Below, one piece after another: positions 14,556-22,046 of a DNA stretch of 23,206 nt; the first letter of the stretch is position 1, and each line of letters starts with the position of its first letter. The notes under the pieces are model-generated. The model saw nothing but the letters and a program-made list of their open reading frames with translations. It ran no database searches and was not told where the DNA came from. Made by a program: the position numbers and the translations under genes. Origin of the DNA: an uncultured Oscillospiraceae bacterium (GTDB lineage Bacteria > Bacillota > Clostridia > Oscillospirales > Acutalibacteraceae); NCBI GenBank assembly GCA_900540275.1, contig UQFO01000026.1:1-23206 (forward strand), given 5' to 3'.

Positions 14556-15338
14556 ATGCAATACAACAAGGTGGAAATCTGCGGGGTCAACACTTCTAAG
14601 CTCAAGGTGTTAAAAGAAGCGGAAAAGAGGGAGCTGCTGGAAAAAATAAAAAACGGAACCCCGAAGGAACGCGCAAAGGCGCGCGAGGAAATGATAAGCG
14701 GCAACCTGCGCTTGGTGCTCAGCGTAATACAGCGTTTTACAAACCGCGGTGAAAACCCGGACGATTTGTTCCAGGTGGGCTGCATTGGGCTGATTAAGGC
14801 AATCGATAATTTCGACTGTACCTTGAAGGTGCGCTTTTCCACGTACGGCGTGCCGATGATTATCGGCGAAATCAGGCGCTACCTGCGCGACAACAATTCC
14901 ATACGCGTCAGCCGCAGTATGCGCGACACGGCATATAAGGCTATGCAGGTCAAGGAGCAGATGACGGCGCAGAACAATAAGGAGCCAACGGTAGAGGAGA
15001 TTGCGAAAGCGCTCGATATGCCAAAGGAAAATGTCGTCCTGGCGCTTGAGGCGATTGTTGAGCCTGTTTCACTTTACGAGCCGGTTTTTTCTGACGGCAG
15101 CGACACTATTTATGTCATGGACCAGGTCGGCGACAAAAACGACGACCACAATTGGCTTGATGAAATTGCGCTCAAGGAAGCGATTGCGTCGCTTTCCGAC
15201 CGGGAAAAACGAATATTATCCCTGCGCTTTTTCAAGGGCAAAACGCAAATGGAGGTCGCCTCGGAAATTGGAATTTCCCAGGCGCAGGTTTCGAGAATCG
15301 AAAAGGGCGCGCTCGAGCATATCAAAAAGGATTTATAA
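14556..15338 (+). CDS. sigG: RNA polymerase sporulation sigma factor SigG
   Basis: Forespore-specific late sporulation sigma factor of 260 residues. The N terminus, NKVEICGVNTSKL, is the signature that separates SigG from SigF. Region 2 covers the core-binding and -10 recognition part (GNLRLVLSVIQRF, DDLFQVGCIGLIKAIDNFD, FSTYGVPMIIGEIRRYLRD). Region 3 follows, then region 4 with the helix-turn-helix KTQMEVASEIGISQAQVSRIEKGAL. The start at 14556 has an AGGGGGA box. It stands in its own unit with a sigma-F type promoter in front and a terminator behind. The gene shows that the organism is, or recently was, a spore former. In Bacillus, SigG switches on genes for DNA protection and germination in the spore; that role is inherited from the family. 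Confidence 0.95.
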   Translation: MQYNKVEICGVNTSKLKVLKEAEKRELLEKIKNGTPKERAKAREEMISGNLRLVLSVIQRFTNRGENPDDLFQVGCIGLIKAIDNFDCTLKVRFSTYGVPMIIGEIRRYLRDNNSIRVSRSMRDTAYKAMQVKEQMTAQNNKEPTVEEIAKALDMPKENVVLALEAIVEPVSLYEPVFSDGSDTIYVMDQVGDKNDDHNWLDEIALKEAIASLSDREKRILSLRFFKGKTQMEVASEIGISQAQVSRIEKGALEHIKKDL

Positions 15339-15351
15339 ATGATAAAAACAG

Positions 15352-15390
15352 AAAAAACAGGCGGTTTTCTAAAAAAGCCGCCTGTTTTTT
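15352..15390 (+). terminator. Terminator of sigG
   Basis: A 13-bp stem AAAAAACAGGCGG (15352-15364) pairs with CCGCCTGTTTTTT (15378-15390), ending in six T, 13 bases beyond the sigG stop codon. Confidence 0.85.
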
Positions 15391-15438
15391 ACGTATATTC
15401 CGGGAAACAGCGGCTATTTGATTTTCTTTGCGGCCGTC

Positions 15439-15467
15439 TTTACTTTTACACTTTCCTATGATAAAAT
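15439..15467 (+). promoter_or_regulatory. Promoter of the yerC-methyltransferase-hslO group
   Basis: TTTACT (15439-15444) and TAAAAT (15462-15467) are 17 bases apart, 51 bases before the ATG of the yerC-like gene. The boxes are moderate matches, and no other good promoter is seen before hslO. Confidence 0.5.
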
Positions 15468-15517
15468 TTTATCGTATGAAAATGCGGTGCGCCGCAAAAA
15501 ATGAAGAGGTGCTTTAT

Positions 15518-15820
15518 ATGAACTCCAAAATCAAGGACGACAATGTGGATTTTTTGTTCAAGGCGATTCTTTCACTGAAAACGATGGACGAATGCTACAG
15601 CTTTTTCGAGGACCTCTGCACCGTTCCGGAAATCAAGGCGATGTCACAGCGTTTTGTCGTGGCGCATATGCTCAGTGAAAAGCGCGTCTACAGCGATATT
15701 GTGCACGAGACAGGCGCAAGCACCGCGACAATCAGCAGGGTAAACCGTTCCCTGATTTACGGCTGCGACGGCTATGAGCTTGCCTTTAAGCGCATTAAGG
15801 ACGGGGATTTAAAAAAATGA
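15518..15820 (+). CDS. yerC: YerC/YecD family TrpR-related DNA-binding protein
   Basis: A 100-residue helical protein of the Trp-repressor superfamily found across Firmicutes. The helix-turn-helix is IVHETGASTATISRVNRSL near residues 66-84. The N-terminal helices match the YerC pattern (LFKAILSLKTMDECYSFFEDLCTVPEIKAMSQRF). Targets and ligand of the family are poorly known, so only a DNA-binding role is claimed. The ATG at 15518 has AGAGGTG upstream; the extra 30 residues in the longer frame from 15428 cover the promoter and are not translated. Its stop overlaps the next start by ATGA, so it is translationally coupled to the methyltransferase. Confidence 0.88.
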   Translation: MNSKIKDDNVDFLFKAILSLKTMDECYSFFEDLCTVPEIKAMSQRFVVAHMLSEKRVYSDIVHETGASTATISRVNRSLIYGCDGYELAFKRIKDGDLKK

Positions 15821-16566
15821 GCGCAAAATATACGGCGTTTGCCGGCTTTTATGACGGCCTGACGCAAAACGTCGATTACAAAAAGCGCGCGGCATATATC
15901 GCGGAGCTGCTCGGGCGCATCGGGCATAATCCCGGGCTGACGCTAGACCTTGCCTGCGGCACGGGCAGCCTGACTATTGAGCTTTGCAGGCTGGGATTTG
16001 ACATATTCGGCGCGGACGGCTCGCAGGATATGCTTTCCATCGCGCAGCAGAAAGCGTGTGGGGAAGGGCTTGACATTTTATTCCTTCGCCAGAAAATGCA
16101 GGAGCTTGATTTATACGGCACAATCGACACCTGCGTCTGTACGCTTGACAGCCTGAACCATCTGACAGTCAAAAGCGACGTACAGAAGGCGTTTGACAAG
16201 GTTTCTCTTTTTATGAACCCGGGCGGCGTCTTTTTATTTGACGTCAACACCGTTTACAAGCACAGGGAAATACTTGGCGGCAATACCTTTATATATGACA
16301 CCGCGGACGTTTACTGCGTCTGGCAGAACGCGCTTGACCGCGACCGGGACACCGTCCATATTACGCTCGATTTTTTTGAGCGCGAAGGCGCGCTTTACCG
16401 GCGCAGCGGGGAAAGCTTTTCCGAACGCGCTTATCCTCACGGGGAGCTATGCGCAATGCTCGAGACGGCTGGCTTCGGCTCCATTTCCGTTTATGGGGAG
16501 CTTACGTTCGACGAGCCAAAGGAAGATTCGCAGCGCAACGTTTATGTTGCGCATAAGCTTTCATAA
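15817..16566 (+). CDS. Class I SAM-dependent methyltransferase
   Basis: A 249-residue soluble enzyme with a Rossmann-type methyltransferase fold. Motif I is LDLACGTGSLT at 43-53. The acidic residue that binds the SAM ribose is in FGADGSQDML (about 65-74), and CTLDSLNHL (about 108-116) is the substrate side. PGGVFLFDVNTVYKHRE, near the later part of the core, is shared by many small-molecule methyltransferases of this group. The substrate cannot be read from the sequence. Start ATG overlaps the yerC stop. hslO begins 43 bases after its stop, so the three probably share a message. Confidence 0.85.
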   Translation: MSAKYTAFAGFYDGLTQNVDYKKRAAYIAELLGRIGHNPGLTLDLACGTGSLTIELCRLGFDIFGADGSQDMLSIAQQKACGEGLDILFLRQKMQELDLYGTIDTCVCTLDSLNHLTVKSDVQKAFDKVSLFMNPGGVFLFDVNTVYKHREILGGNTFIYDTADVYCVWQNALDRDRDTVHITLDFFEREGALYRRSGESFSERAYPHGELCAMLETAGFGSISVYGELTFDEPKEDSQRNVYVAHKLS

Positions 16567-16609
16567 ATGGATGAAAACAGCAAAGAATAAAAAAGGCAGG
16601 AATACTTTC

Positions 16610-17491
16610 ATGGATAAAATCATAAGATGTATTACGTCTGACGGAAGCGTCATGGCCTCGGCCATCGATTCTTCCAATATCGTCCACACGGCAAAAAAGC
16701 TGCACCATACAAGTCCTGTCGCGACAGCGGCGCTCGGCAGGCTTGTTACCGCGGCTTCCGTAATGGGCGCGCAGCTCAAGCAGAATAACGCATCTGTCAC
16801 GCTTCGCATAAATGGCGGCGGCCCCCTGGGCGCTGTAATTGCCGTAGCAGACAGCAGGGGCAATTGCCGCGGCTATGTGGAAAACCCCGCCTGCGAAACG
16901 GAGCATTATGTAAACGGCAAGCTCAACGTTGCGGCGGCAGTCGGCAAGCACGGCATACTCAACGTTATGCGCGACTATGGCAGCGGTGAGCCTTACCTCG
17001 GGCAGACGCAGCTCGTAAGCGGGGAAATCGCGGAGGATATCACCAGCTATTATGCGCAAAGCGAACAAATACCGACTGTTTGCGCGCTCGGCGTCCTGCT
17101 CGACAAGGAGGACGGTGAAGTCCTGCTTGCGGGCGGCCTGCTCATCCAGCTGCTTCCCGCGGCCGGCGATGACGCAATCGACCGCCTGGAAAAGAATGTC
17201 TCAAAGCTTGAACCTGTGACGACGATGCTTGCCAAAGGCTTAAGCGCGCTCGATATCTGCAAAACGGCGCTCGATGGCTTTGAGGTCGAGGTGCTGGACG
17301 AATTTCCCATCGATTATGTCTGCACATGCAGCAGAAGAAAAGTAGAAGAGTCCATCCGTTTATTATCTGACGACGAGATTAGAAGCCTTGCCGACGAAAA
17401 AGGCTACGCAGTGGCGAACTGTCATTTCTGCAACAAAAACTACCGTTTTACCAAGAAACAGCTCGAGGAAATCATCGAATCTAAAAAATAA
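16610..17491 (+). CDS. hslO: Redox-regulated chaperone Hsp33
   Basis: Cytosolic holdase that is switched on by oxidation and heat, when a zinc-bound cysteine centre forms disulfides. The 293 residues match the family. The N-terminal core (about 1-180) has the LRINGGGPLGAVIAVADSRGNCRGYVENP region. The zinc centre lies at the C terminus: Cys238 and Cys240 in VCTCSRRK, then Cys271 and Cys274 in CHFCNKNYRF, which fits CxC and CxxC with about 30 residues between. The ATG at 16610 has GGCAGGAA upstream; a longer in-frame reading from 16238 overlaps the methyltransferase and is rejected. All four cysteines are present. Confidence 0.95.
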   Translation: MDKIIRCITSDGSVMASAIDSSNIVHTAKKLHHTSPVATAALGRLVTAASVMGAQLKQNNASVTLRINGGGPLGAVIAVADSRGNCRGYVENPACETEHYVNGKLNVAAAVGKHGILNVMRDYGSGEPYLGQTQLVSGEIAEDITSYYAQSEQIPTVCALGVLLDKEDGEVLLAGGLLIQLLPAAGDDAIDRLEKNVSKLEPVTTMLAKGLSALDICKTALDGFEVEVLDEFPIDYVCTCSRRKVEESIRLLSDDEIRSLADEKGYAVANCHFCNKNYRFTKKQLEEIIESKK

Positions 17492-17510
17492 AAAAATTTT
17501 AAATTTTGTA

Positions 17511-17539
17511 TTGACATTCGCTCCCCGATATAGTATTAT
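17511..17539 (+). promoter_or_regulatory. Promoter of the tRNA operon
   Basis: Perfect TTGACA (17511-17516) and TATTAT (17534-17539) are exactly 17 bases apart, 45 bases before tRNA-Val. Confidence 0.85.
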
Positions 17540-17584
17540 ATTAACCGTCGCTGATGACGCAAAGGTCACCGCGAAGAGGTTTAA

Positions 17585-17660
17585 GGGAGCATAGCTCAGC
17601 TGGGAGAGCATCTGCCTTACAAGCAGAGGGTCACAGGTTCGAGCCCTGTTGTTCCCACCA
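17585..17660 (+). tRNA. tRNA-Val (TAC)
   Basis: A 76-base cloverleaf with acceptor arm GGGAGCA / TGTTCCC, anticodon loop CTTACAA giving anticodon TAC (reads GTA and probably GTG), T loop GGTTCGAGCCC region, and an encoded CCA end. First gene of a three-tRNA operon. Confidence 0.96.
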
Positions 17661-17666
17661 GGTAAT

Positions 17667-17743
17667 GGCCCGGTAGTTCAGTTGGTTAGAACGCTAGCCT
17701 GTCACGCTAGAGGTCGACGGTTCGAGCCCGTTCCGGGTCGCCA
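17667..17743 (+). tRNA. tRNA-Asp (GTC)
   Basis: A 77-base cloverleaf with acceptor GGCCCGG / CCGGGTC, anticodon stem CTAGC around loop CTGTCAC (anticodon GTC), T arm with GGTTCGAGCCC, and an encoded CCA. Six bases separate it from tRNA-Val. Confidence 0.96.
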
Positions 17744-17748
17744 AATTC

Positions 17749-17824
<76 letters not shown>

Positions 17825-17825
17825 G

Positions 17826-17860
17826 AAAACACCTGAAATCTTCGGATTTTGGGTGTTTTT
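17826..17860 (+). terminator. Terminator of the tRNA operon
   Basis: A 15-bp stem (17826-17840 with 17845-17859, including two wobble pairs) with a UUCG tetraloop ends in TTTTT. It follows tRNA-Thr directly. Confidence 0.88.
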
Positions 17861-17885
17861 CGTTACAAAAATGCACTTTTAGGTA

Positions 17886-17930
17886 TGGGTCAAAATGTGG
17901 GTCAACCGCCTGACCCACACCGTGACCCAC
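17886..17930. repeat. Four copies of a TGGGTCA-type repeat beside the integrase
   Basis: Copies lie at 17886-17892 (TGGGTCA), 17897-17904 (GTGGGTCA), 17911-17918 (TGACCCAC, inverted) and 17923-17930 (TGACCCAC, inverted). The central two form a perfect 8-bp inverted repeat around ACCGCC. Position between the tRNA and the integrase 3' end suggests arm-type integrase or excisionase binding sites; that role is inference. Confidence 0.55.
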
Positions 17931-17961
17931 ACAACGAAATGCGTAGAAAGATTTAAAGAGC

Positions 17962-17998
17962 ACCGGAGAGGAGGCTTTTGCCTTCTCTCCGGTATTTT
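17962..17998. terminator. Terminator near the integrase 3' end
   Basis: A 14-bp stem (17962-17975 with 17980-17993, one wobble pair) with a TTTT loop is followed on the plus strand by ATTTTTG. It lies 21 bases past the integrase stop on the minus strand, so it may serve both readings. Confidence 0.65.
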
Positions 17999-18014
17999 TG
18001 CGCCTTTTTTCTGC

Positions 18015-19091
18015 TTACATGACCTGCGCCATAAAACTGCCCATGGTCTGTGCGGCCTCGTCTTGCTTCTGCCTCGTAGCGTGGGTGTAGGTGCGGAGTG
18101 TAAATCCGGCGTCATAGTGGCCGAGCATACTGCTGACGGTTTTGACGTCCACTCCATTTTGCAGTGCCAGCGTTGCGAAGGTATGTCTGAGGTCGTGAAA
18201 TCTGATGTGCGGCAGTCCAGCGTCCTTTAGGATCTTCTTGTGCAGGTTTACGACGGAGTCTGGGTAGTACATCTCACCGGTTGCCGGCGAGGGGAACATG
18301 TAGGGATTCTCAGGATGCTTGCTATGCTCTGCTATCAGGAGATCGATGGCATCTTGAGAAATGGATATTTTTCTAACTGAGGTTTCCGTTTTGGGACGGG
18401 AGAGCGTCAGTTCGCCATTGGGATTCTTTACATATTGTTTGCTGACGGAGATGGTTTTGTTTAGGGTGTCGAGGTCGCTCCAGAGAAGCGCCGTGATCTC
18501 GCCCTTCCGCAAGCCCGTGACAAGCTCCAGATAGAACATGGGGAGCAGACCTCTCCTGTCAGCGGCTTCCAGATAATCCTTGATGTGCTCAGGTGGAAGA
18601 ATCTGCATTTCGATTTTTTGCACCTTCGGCGCGATGCAGTCCTCGGTCGGGTTCCGCAGGATCAGGCGCTCCTTGACCGCCCGTTCCAAGGCACTGTGCA
18701 GCATGAGATGCAGACTCCGAACTGTGGTACTGCTGAGTCCAGGGTTGCCGTGACCGCTCTTGCGGTCGATACGACCGTTTTCCATCAGATCCTTGTAGAG
18801 CTTTTGTAAGTCATGGGCAGTCAACTTTGTCAGTTTGATGCTGCCGATGCGGGGAATCGTGTATTGCTCGACCATCAGTTGATAGCGGTTTGCTGTTGAG
18901 ATGCGGATATTCGGTTTTGCGTAGATCTCATACCAGCTACGCAGCCATGTGGCAACCGTATATTCATTTGCGCGGCTGATGTCCAATGCTTGGCTTTCCT
19001 CAATGGCTTTCTTTAGCTTCGCCTTGCATTCTGCCTGTGTCTTACCCAGCACATTTTTGATGATGCGCTTTCCTGTTTCGGGGTGGTATCC
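18015..19091 (-). pseudogene. 5'-truncated tyrosine integrase (site-specific recombinase)
   Basis: Phage/ICE-type integrase that would cut and join attachment sites. The catalytic C-terminal domain is intact: Arg in VTGLRKGEI, Lys in KTETSVRKI, His and Arg in HDLRHTFA, a second His in MLGHYDAG and the nucleophile Tyr in LRTYTHA. The SAM-like core-binding domain is also present (TVATWLRSWYEIYAKPN; LTKLTAHDLQKLY). The family match stops at GYHPETGKR near 19091, so the first 40 to 50 residues (arm-binding part) are missing. Upstream the frame stays open to 19253, but only as antisense of the DUF6809 fragment. It points towards tRNA-Thr. With no start and no arm-binding domain it is probably inactive. 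Confidence 0.85.
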
Positions 19092-19344
19092 AGAGCTGGC
19101 CGAGCAGGTCGAACGCGCCCATGAGGAACTGCGACGGGACATGGACGCTGCGGGGCACAGAAGGCTGTTGCGTCTGCTGGACGCGCAGAACGCATTGCTG
19201 GCTGAATCCAAGCTGATGAGCTTCACGGCTGGCTTCAAGCTGGCGTGGGGCATGGCGAAAGAACTGGAGGCAGATGGGTTCTACTCCTTCGAGTGGGAGG
19301 AAGAAGAACACATCTGCCGTCCGGCGGAACAAGTGGATGCTTGA
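19084..19344 (+). pseudogene. DUF6809-like fragment, 5'-truncated
   Basis: In the frame ending at TGA 19342-19344, residues from PELAEQVERAHEELRRDMDA onward match the pattern of a small protein family common in Clostridia mobile DNA (DUF6809-like). Its motifs are LLRLLDAQNALLAESKLMSFTAGFKLAWGMAKELE and an acidic tail. Its beginning is cut at about 19084-19095, where it meets the opposite-strand integrase. The frame continues upstream only as antisense of that integrase. No ribosome binding site precedes the internal ATG at 19141. Its function is unknown in the family and the family name is from memory. Confidence 0.6.
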
Positions 19345-19472
19345 TCCAGATCCATGTGGAATATACAGAAGCAATGCAGATTTGTGATATCCTCTCCGGC
19401 GAATGTCTGATCGAGGAGCGCACGGAAAATAATGTCTCCCTCTGTTACGAAACGATGGCGGAATACAAGTGA
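19345..19472 (+). other. Unrecognised coding-like remnant
   Basis: In the frame ending at TGA 19470-19472 the translation reads as ordinary protein (HVEYTEAMQICDILSGECLI, then ENNVSLCYETMAEYK), but the frame has no proper start and merges upstream with the DUF6809 fragment's region in another frame. It may be the end of a lost gene whose front was deleted. Not recognised. Confidence 0.3.
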
Positions 19473-19486
19473 AAAGGAGTATTGAT

Positions 19487-19804
19487 ATGAAACGTAAAAC
19501 ATCCCATTGGGTTTTGCTGGCTCTGGCCCTGAGCACAGTTCTGCTTCTGGCTGTCTGCGGTGCGTCTGGCAGTGCCGCGGAAGGAAGCCAGCAGAAAGAA
19601 ACCATCACAGGCACGATCAATCGACTGGATACGGACTACCTGGTGCTCATCACGGACGATGGGGAATATCAGGTCATGGATTTTGGCGAAAACTTTTCTG
19701 TCGAAGGCTTCAGTGAGGGTGATGATGTGGTGATCACTTATACCGGAACCCTTGAAAATGAAGAGAAACCGCCGGTCATCACCGCCATGGAAGCTGCGCA
19801 ATAA
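19487..19804 (+). CDS. Small putative lipoprotein of unknown function
   Basis: A 105-residue exported protein. The ATG at 19487 has AAGGAG seven bases upstream; an in-frame GTG at 19469 is weaker. MKRKTSHW and a hydrophobic stretch lead to LLAVC at 20-24, a plausible but atypical lipobox (Val before Cys). The mature part is short and acidic and reads ETITGTINRLDTDYLVLITD, then GEYQVMDFGENFSVEGFSEGDDVVITYTGTLENEEKPPVIT. This is a beta-rich pattern like small OB-fold or DUF1344-type domains. The function is unknown. It lies alone on the plus strand between the DUF6809 remnant and the convergent ktr operon, and ends at a strong terminator. Confidence 0.75.
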   Translation: MKRKTSHWVLLALALSTVLLLAVCGASGSAAEGSQQKETITGTINRLDTDYLVLITDDGEYQVMDFGENFSVEGFSEGDDVVITYTGTLENEEKPPVITAMEAAQ

Positions 19805-19846
19805 TTGATCAGGGCTGTGCGCCCCAGCGGATATTGACACAAGAAT

Positions 19847-19880
19847 GGGACACACGCCATTGTGCGTGTGTCCCTTTCTT
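19847..19880. terminator. Terminator between the lipoprotein gene and the ktr operon
   Basis: An 11-bp stem GGGACACACGC (19847-19857) and its partner (19864-19874) are followed by TTTCTT on the plus strand. On the minus strand it lies 33 bases beyond the KtrA stop and is followed by ATTCTTG, so it may also end that operon. Confidence 0.8.
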
Positions 19881-19912
19881 CTGATCGTTCTTTTCAGCGT
19901 GAATCAGCGGGT

Positions 19913-20560
19913 TCAGAGGCGAAATTGTTTTTTCAGCGCTTTGTTTTCTCCCAGCACCAGCAGAGTCAAACTTCCGTCCAATATGATTTCCGGTGAGATG
20001 TTCACATCGGTTTTGCCGTTCCGCTTTACGCCGAGGATGTTGACACCATATTTTCTGCGGATGTCCAACTCGCCGATGCTGCGGCCCTGCCAATCCTCCG
20101 GCACGGCAACCTCGATAATGGCGTGCTGCTCGTCCAGCTCAATGTAGCTGAAAATATGGTTGGCGGTATAGCGGATGGCCGCCCACTTCGCCAGCTGCTT
20201 TTCCGGGTAGGCGACCGCGTCCGCGCCGTTTCGCAGCAGAAACTTTGCCTGCACGTCCCGCTCCGCGCGGGATACCACATAGTTTGCCCCCAGTTCCTTG
20301 AGCAGCGACGTGGTTTCCAGTGAATTCTGGAAATCCCCGCTGATGGTGACATAGCAGACGTCATAGTTGCTCACGCCCAGTGAGCGCAGAAAGTCCACGC
20401 GGGTGCTGTCACCGATCTGCGCGTTGGTGACGAAGGGCATACATTCATTGACACGCTCCTCGTCCTTGTCCACCGCCATCACCTGATGGCCAAGCTCATT
20501 CAGCTGCATGGCAAGATGCCGCCCGAAGCGGCCAAGTCCGATCAACAATACAGATTTCAT
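19913..20560 (-). CDS. ktrA: Potassium uptake regulatory subunit, KtrA/TrkA type
   Basis: Cytosolic RCK protein that forms the gating ring of a Ktr potassium channel and opens it in response to bound nucleotide. The 215 residues show an N-terminal Rossmann fold with GLGRFG at 8-13 and the acidic residue in VMAVDKDEERV that binds the nucleotide ribose. A C-terminal TrkA_C domain follows (about 135-215, IIEVAVPEDWQGRSIGELDIRRKYGVNI). The ATG at 20560 has AAGGAG six bases upstream. It starts 12 bases after the ktrB stop on the same strand, so the channel pair is an operon. Genes of this kind are core functions, yet here they lie among integrase remnants. Confidence 0.93.
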   Translation of the reverse strand: MKSVLLIGLGRFGRHLAMQLNELGHQVMAVDKDEERVNECMPFVTNAQIGDSTRVDFLRSLGVSNYDVCYVTISGDFQNSLETTSLLKELGANYVVSRAERDVQAKFLLRNGADAVAYPEKQLAKWAAIRYTANHIFSYIELDEQHAIIEVAVPEDWQGRSIGELDIRRKYGVNILGVKRNGKTDVNISPEIILDGSLTLLVLGENKALKKQFRL

Positions 20561-20572
20561 CGTGCGCTCCTT

Positions 20573-21913
20573 TCAGCCTACGGTGATCATTTCCTTCGGA
20601 TACCGGGCATAGGTCATGTCATGCCCGGAAAACGCGGCGTAGATCAAGGTCAGTCCCCCGACGCGCCCAAAAAACATCAGCAGAATGAGAATGCTCTGCG
20701 ACAGCGTCCCGAGCTGCGGCGTCAGTCCCAGCGTCAGTCCCACCGTGCCCGCGGCGGAGGCAGTCTCATAGAGGCAAGCGCCCAGCGGCAGGCCCTCGAC
20801 CTCGCTGATGACCGCCGCGCCAACAAACGTCAAGGACAGATACAGCAGTAAGATCGCGGCGGCATTGCGGATGGCGGAATAGTCCAATCTGCGATCAAAG
20901 AGCCGCGAGTCCTCTCTCCTGTGGAAGGCTGCCGCGGCGTTGGCAATGAGCACCGCCAGTGTTGTGACCTTCATGCCGCCCGCCGTGGAACCGGGCGCAC
21001 CTCCGGTGAGCATCAGCATGATCGTGACCGCCTGCGCGGTATCGCTCATTTTCGTTAGATCAACCGTGTTGTAGCCTGCCGTCCGCGGTGTGACCGCCTG
21101 AAAGAGCGAGGCCAAAGCCCGCTCTCCCACGGGGAGGTCCGCAAAGTCCGTCAGATAAAAGAGGACCGCCGGAATCGTGATCAAAAGCGCCGTCGCACTC
21201 AGAATGACCTTGCTCTGCATCCGGTAACGCCGCAGGTGCAGACCGTGCGTACAGATATCGTCCCACGTTAGAAAGCCGATGCCGCCCACGATGATCAGCA
21301 GCATGATGACGATGTTGACCAGCGGGTCTGCGGCATAGGCCGTCAGCGAAGGGTAAGGGGCATCCGCCCGCCCCAGAATATCGAAACCCGCGTTGCAGAA
21401 GGCGGAAACGGAATGGAAAGCGGACATCCATACGCCCCGCAGCCCATAGTCCCGGCAGAACACCGGCAGCAGCGCCAACGCGCCCAGCAGCTCGACGATC
21501 AGGGTCCCTCTCAGGATAAACCGCGTCAGGCGCACGATGCCGCCCACCGCGGGAGCGGAGATGGCGTCCTGCATGGCGCTGCGCTCCTTGAGCGTGATGT
21601 TCCGCCCGGCGAGCATCAGGAACGTCACCGCGCCGGTGATCACGCCCAGCCCGCCAATCTGGATCAGCAGCAAAATCACCGTCTGACCAAAGGCAGACCA
21701 GTAGCTGCCGGTATCCTGCACCACCAGTCCCGTCACGCAGACAGCGGAAGTGGAGGTGAACAGTGCCTCATGAAACGGCGTCCAGACCCGCTGTACTGTG
21801 GCGATAGGCAGCATCAGCACCAGCGCCCCCAGCAGGATCACACCCGCAAAGCCGAGGATCATGATTTGAAAAGAAGTCAAATGACGCTTCAGATAGAGTA
21901 TGGGTTCTATCAA
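20573..21913 (-). CDS. ktrB: Potassium uptake membrane subunit, KtrB/TrkH type
   Basis: Integral membrane potassium (or sodium) translocating subunit partnered by KtrA. The 446 residues fold as four repeated M-P-M units; the pore loops carry the selectivity-filter glycines in SAVCVTGL, SAFCNAGF, TPRTAGY and AGTVGL. About ten hydrophobic segments are visible. The start is uncertain: GTG at 21922 lies on top of the AGAAGG box, whereas TTG at 21913 has that box eight bases upstream and is preferred. The promoter at 21957-21985 drives the operon. All four filter glycines are present, so the transporter looks functional. Confidence 0.92.
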   Translation of the reverse strand: MIEPILYLKRHLTSFQIMILGFAGVILLGALVLMLPIATVQRVWTPFHEALFTSTSAVCVTGLVVQDTGSYWSAFGQTVILLLIQIGGLGVITGAVTFLMLAGRNITLKERSAMQDAISAPAVGGIVRLTRFILRGTLIVELLGALALLPVFCRDYGLRGVWMSAFHSVSAFCNAGFDILGRADAPYPSLTAYAADPLVNIVIMLLIIVGGIGFLTWDDICTHGLHLRRYRMQSKVILSATALLITIPAVLFYLTDFADLPVGERALASLFQAVTPRTAGYNTVDLTKMSDTAQAVTIMLMLTGGAPGSTAGGMKVTTLAVLIANAAAAFHRREDSRLFDRRLDYSAIRNAAAILLLYLSLTFVGAAVISEVEGLPLGACLYETASAAGTVGLTLGLTPQLGTLSQSILILLMFFGRVGGLTLIYAAFSGHDMTYARYPKEMITVG

Positions 21914-21956
21914 CGTGCACACCTTCTTTCAAATACCGCTTCTGATTTTGGCACAT

Positions 21957-21985
21957 AGTATAGCACGGTTTTCGCAGCCTGTCTA
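21957..21985 (-). promoter_or_regulatory. Promoter of the ktrBA operon
   Basis: On the minus strand TAGACA (21980-21985) and TATACT (21957-21962) are 17 bases apart, 43 bases upstream of the TTG start of ktrB. Confidence 0.6.
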
Positions 21986-22046
21986 TGCAGGTTTTGTAAA
22001 GGTTTTGCAGAATTTGATGAAGCTCAATATTGACGATGTTGTCAGA

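Noticed and set aside
16238..16609. N-terminal extension of Hsp33
   Set aside because: Overlaps the methyltransferase gene in another frame, has no similarity to the family, and a proper start with ribosome site exists at 16610.
19092..19253. Extension of the integrase frame to an ATG at 19253
   Set aside because: The extra residues are antisense to the DUF6809-like sequence, Ser/Arg-rich and unlike any integrase N terminus; no ribosome site.
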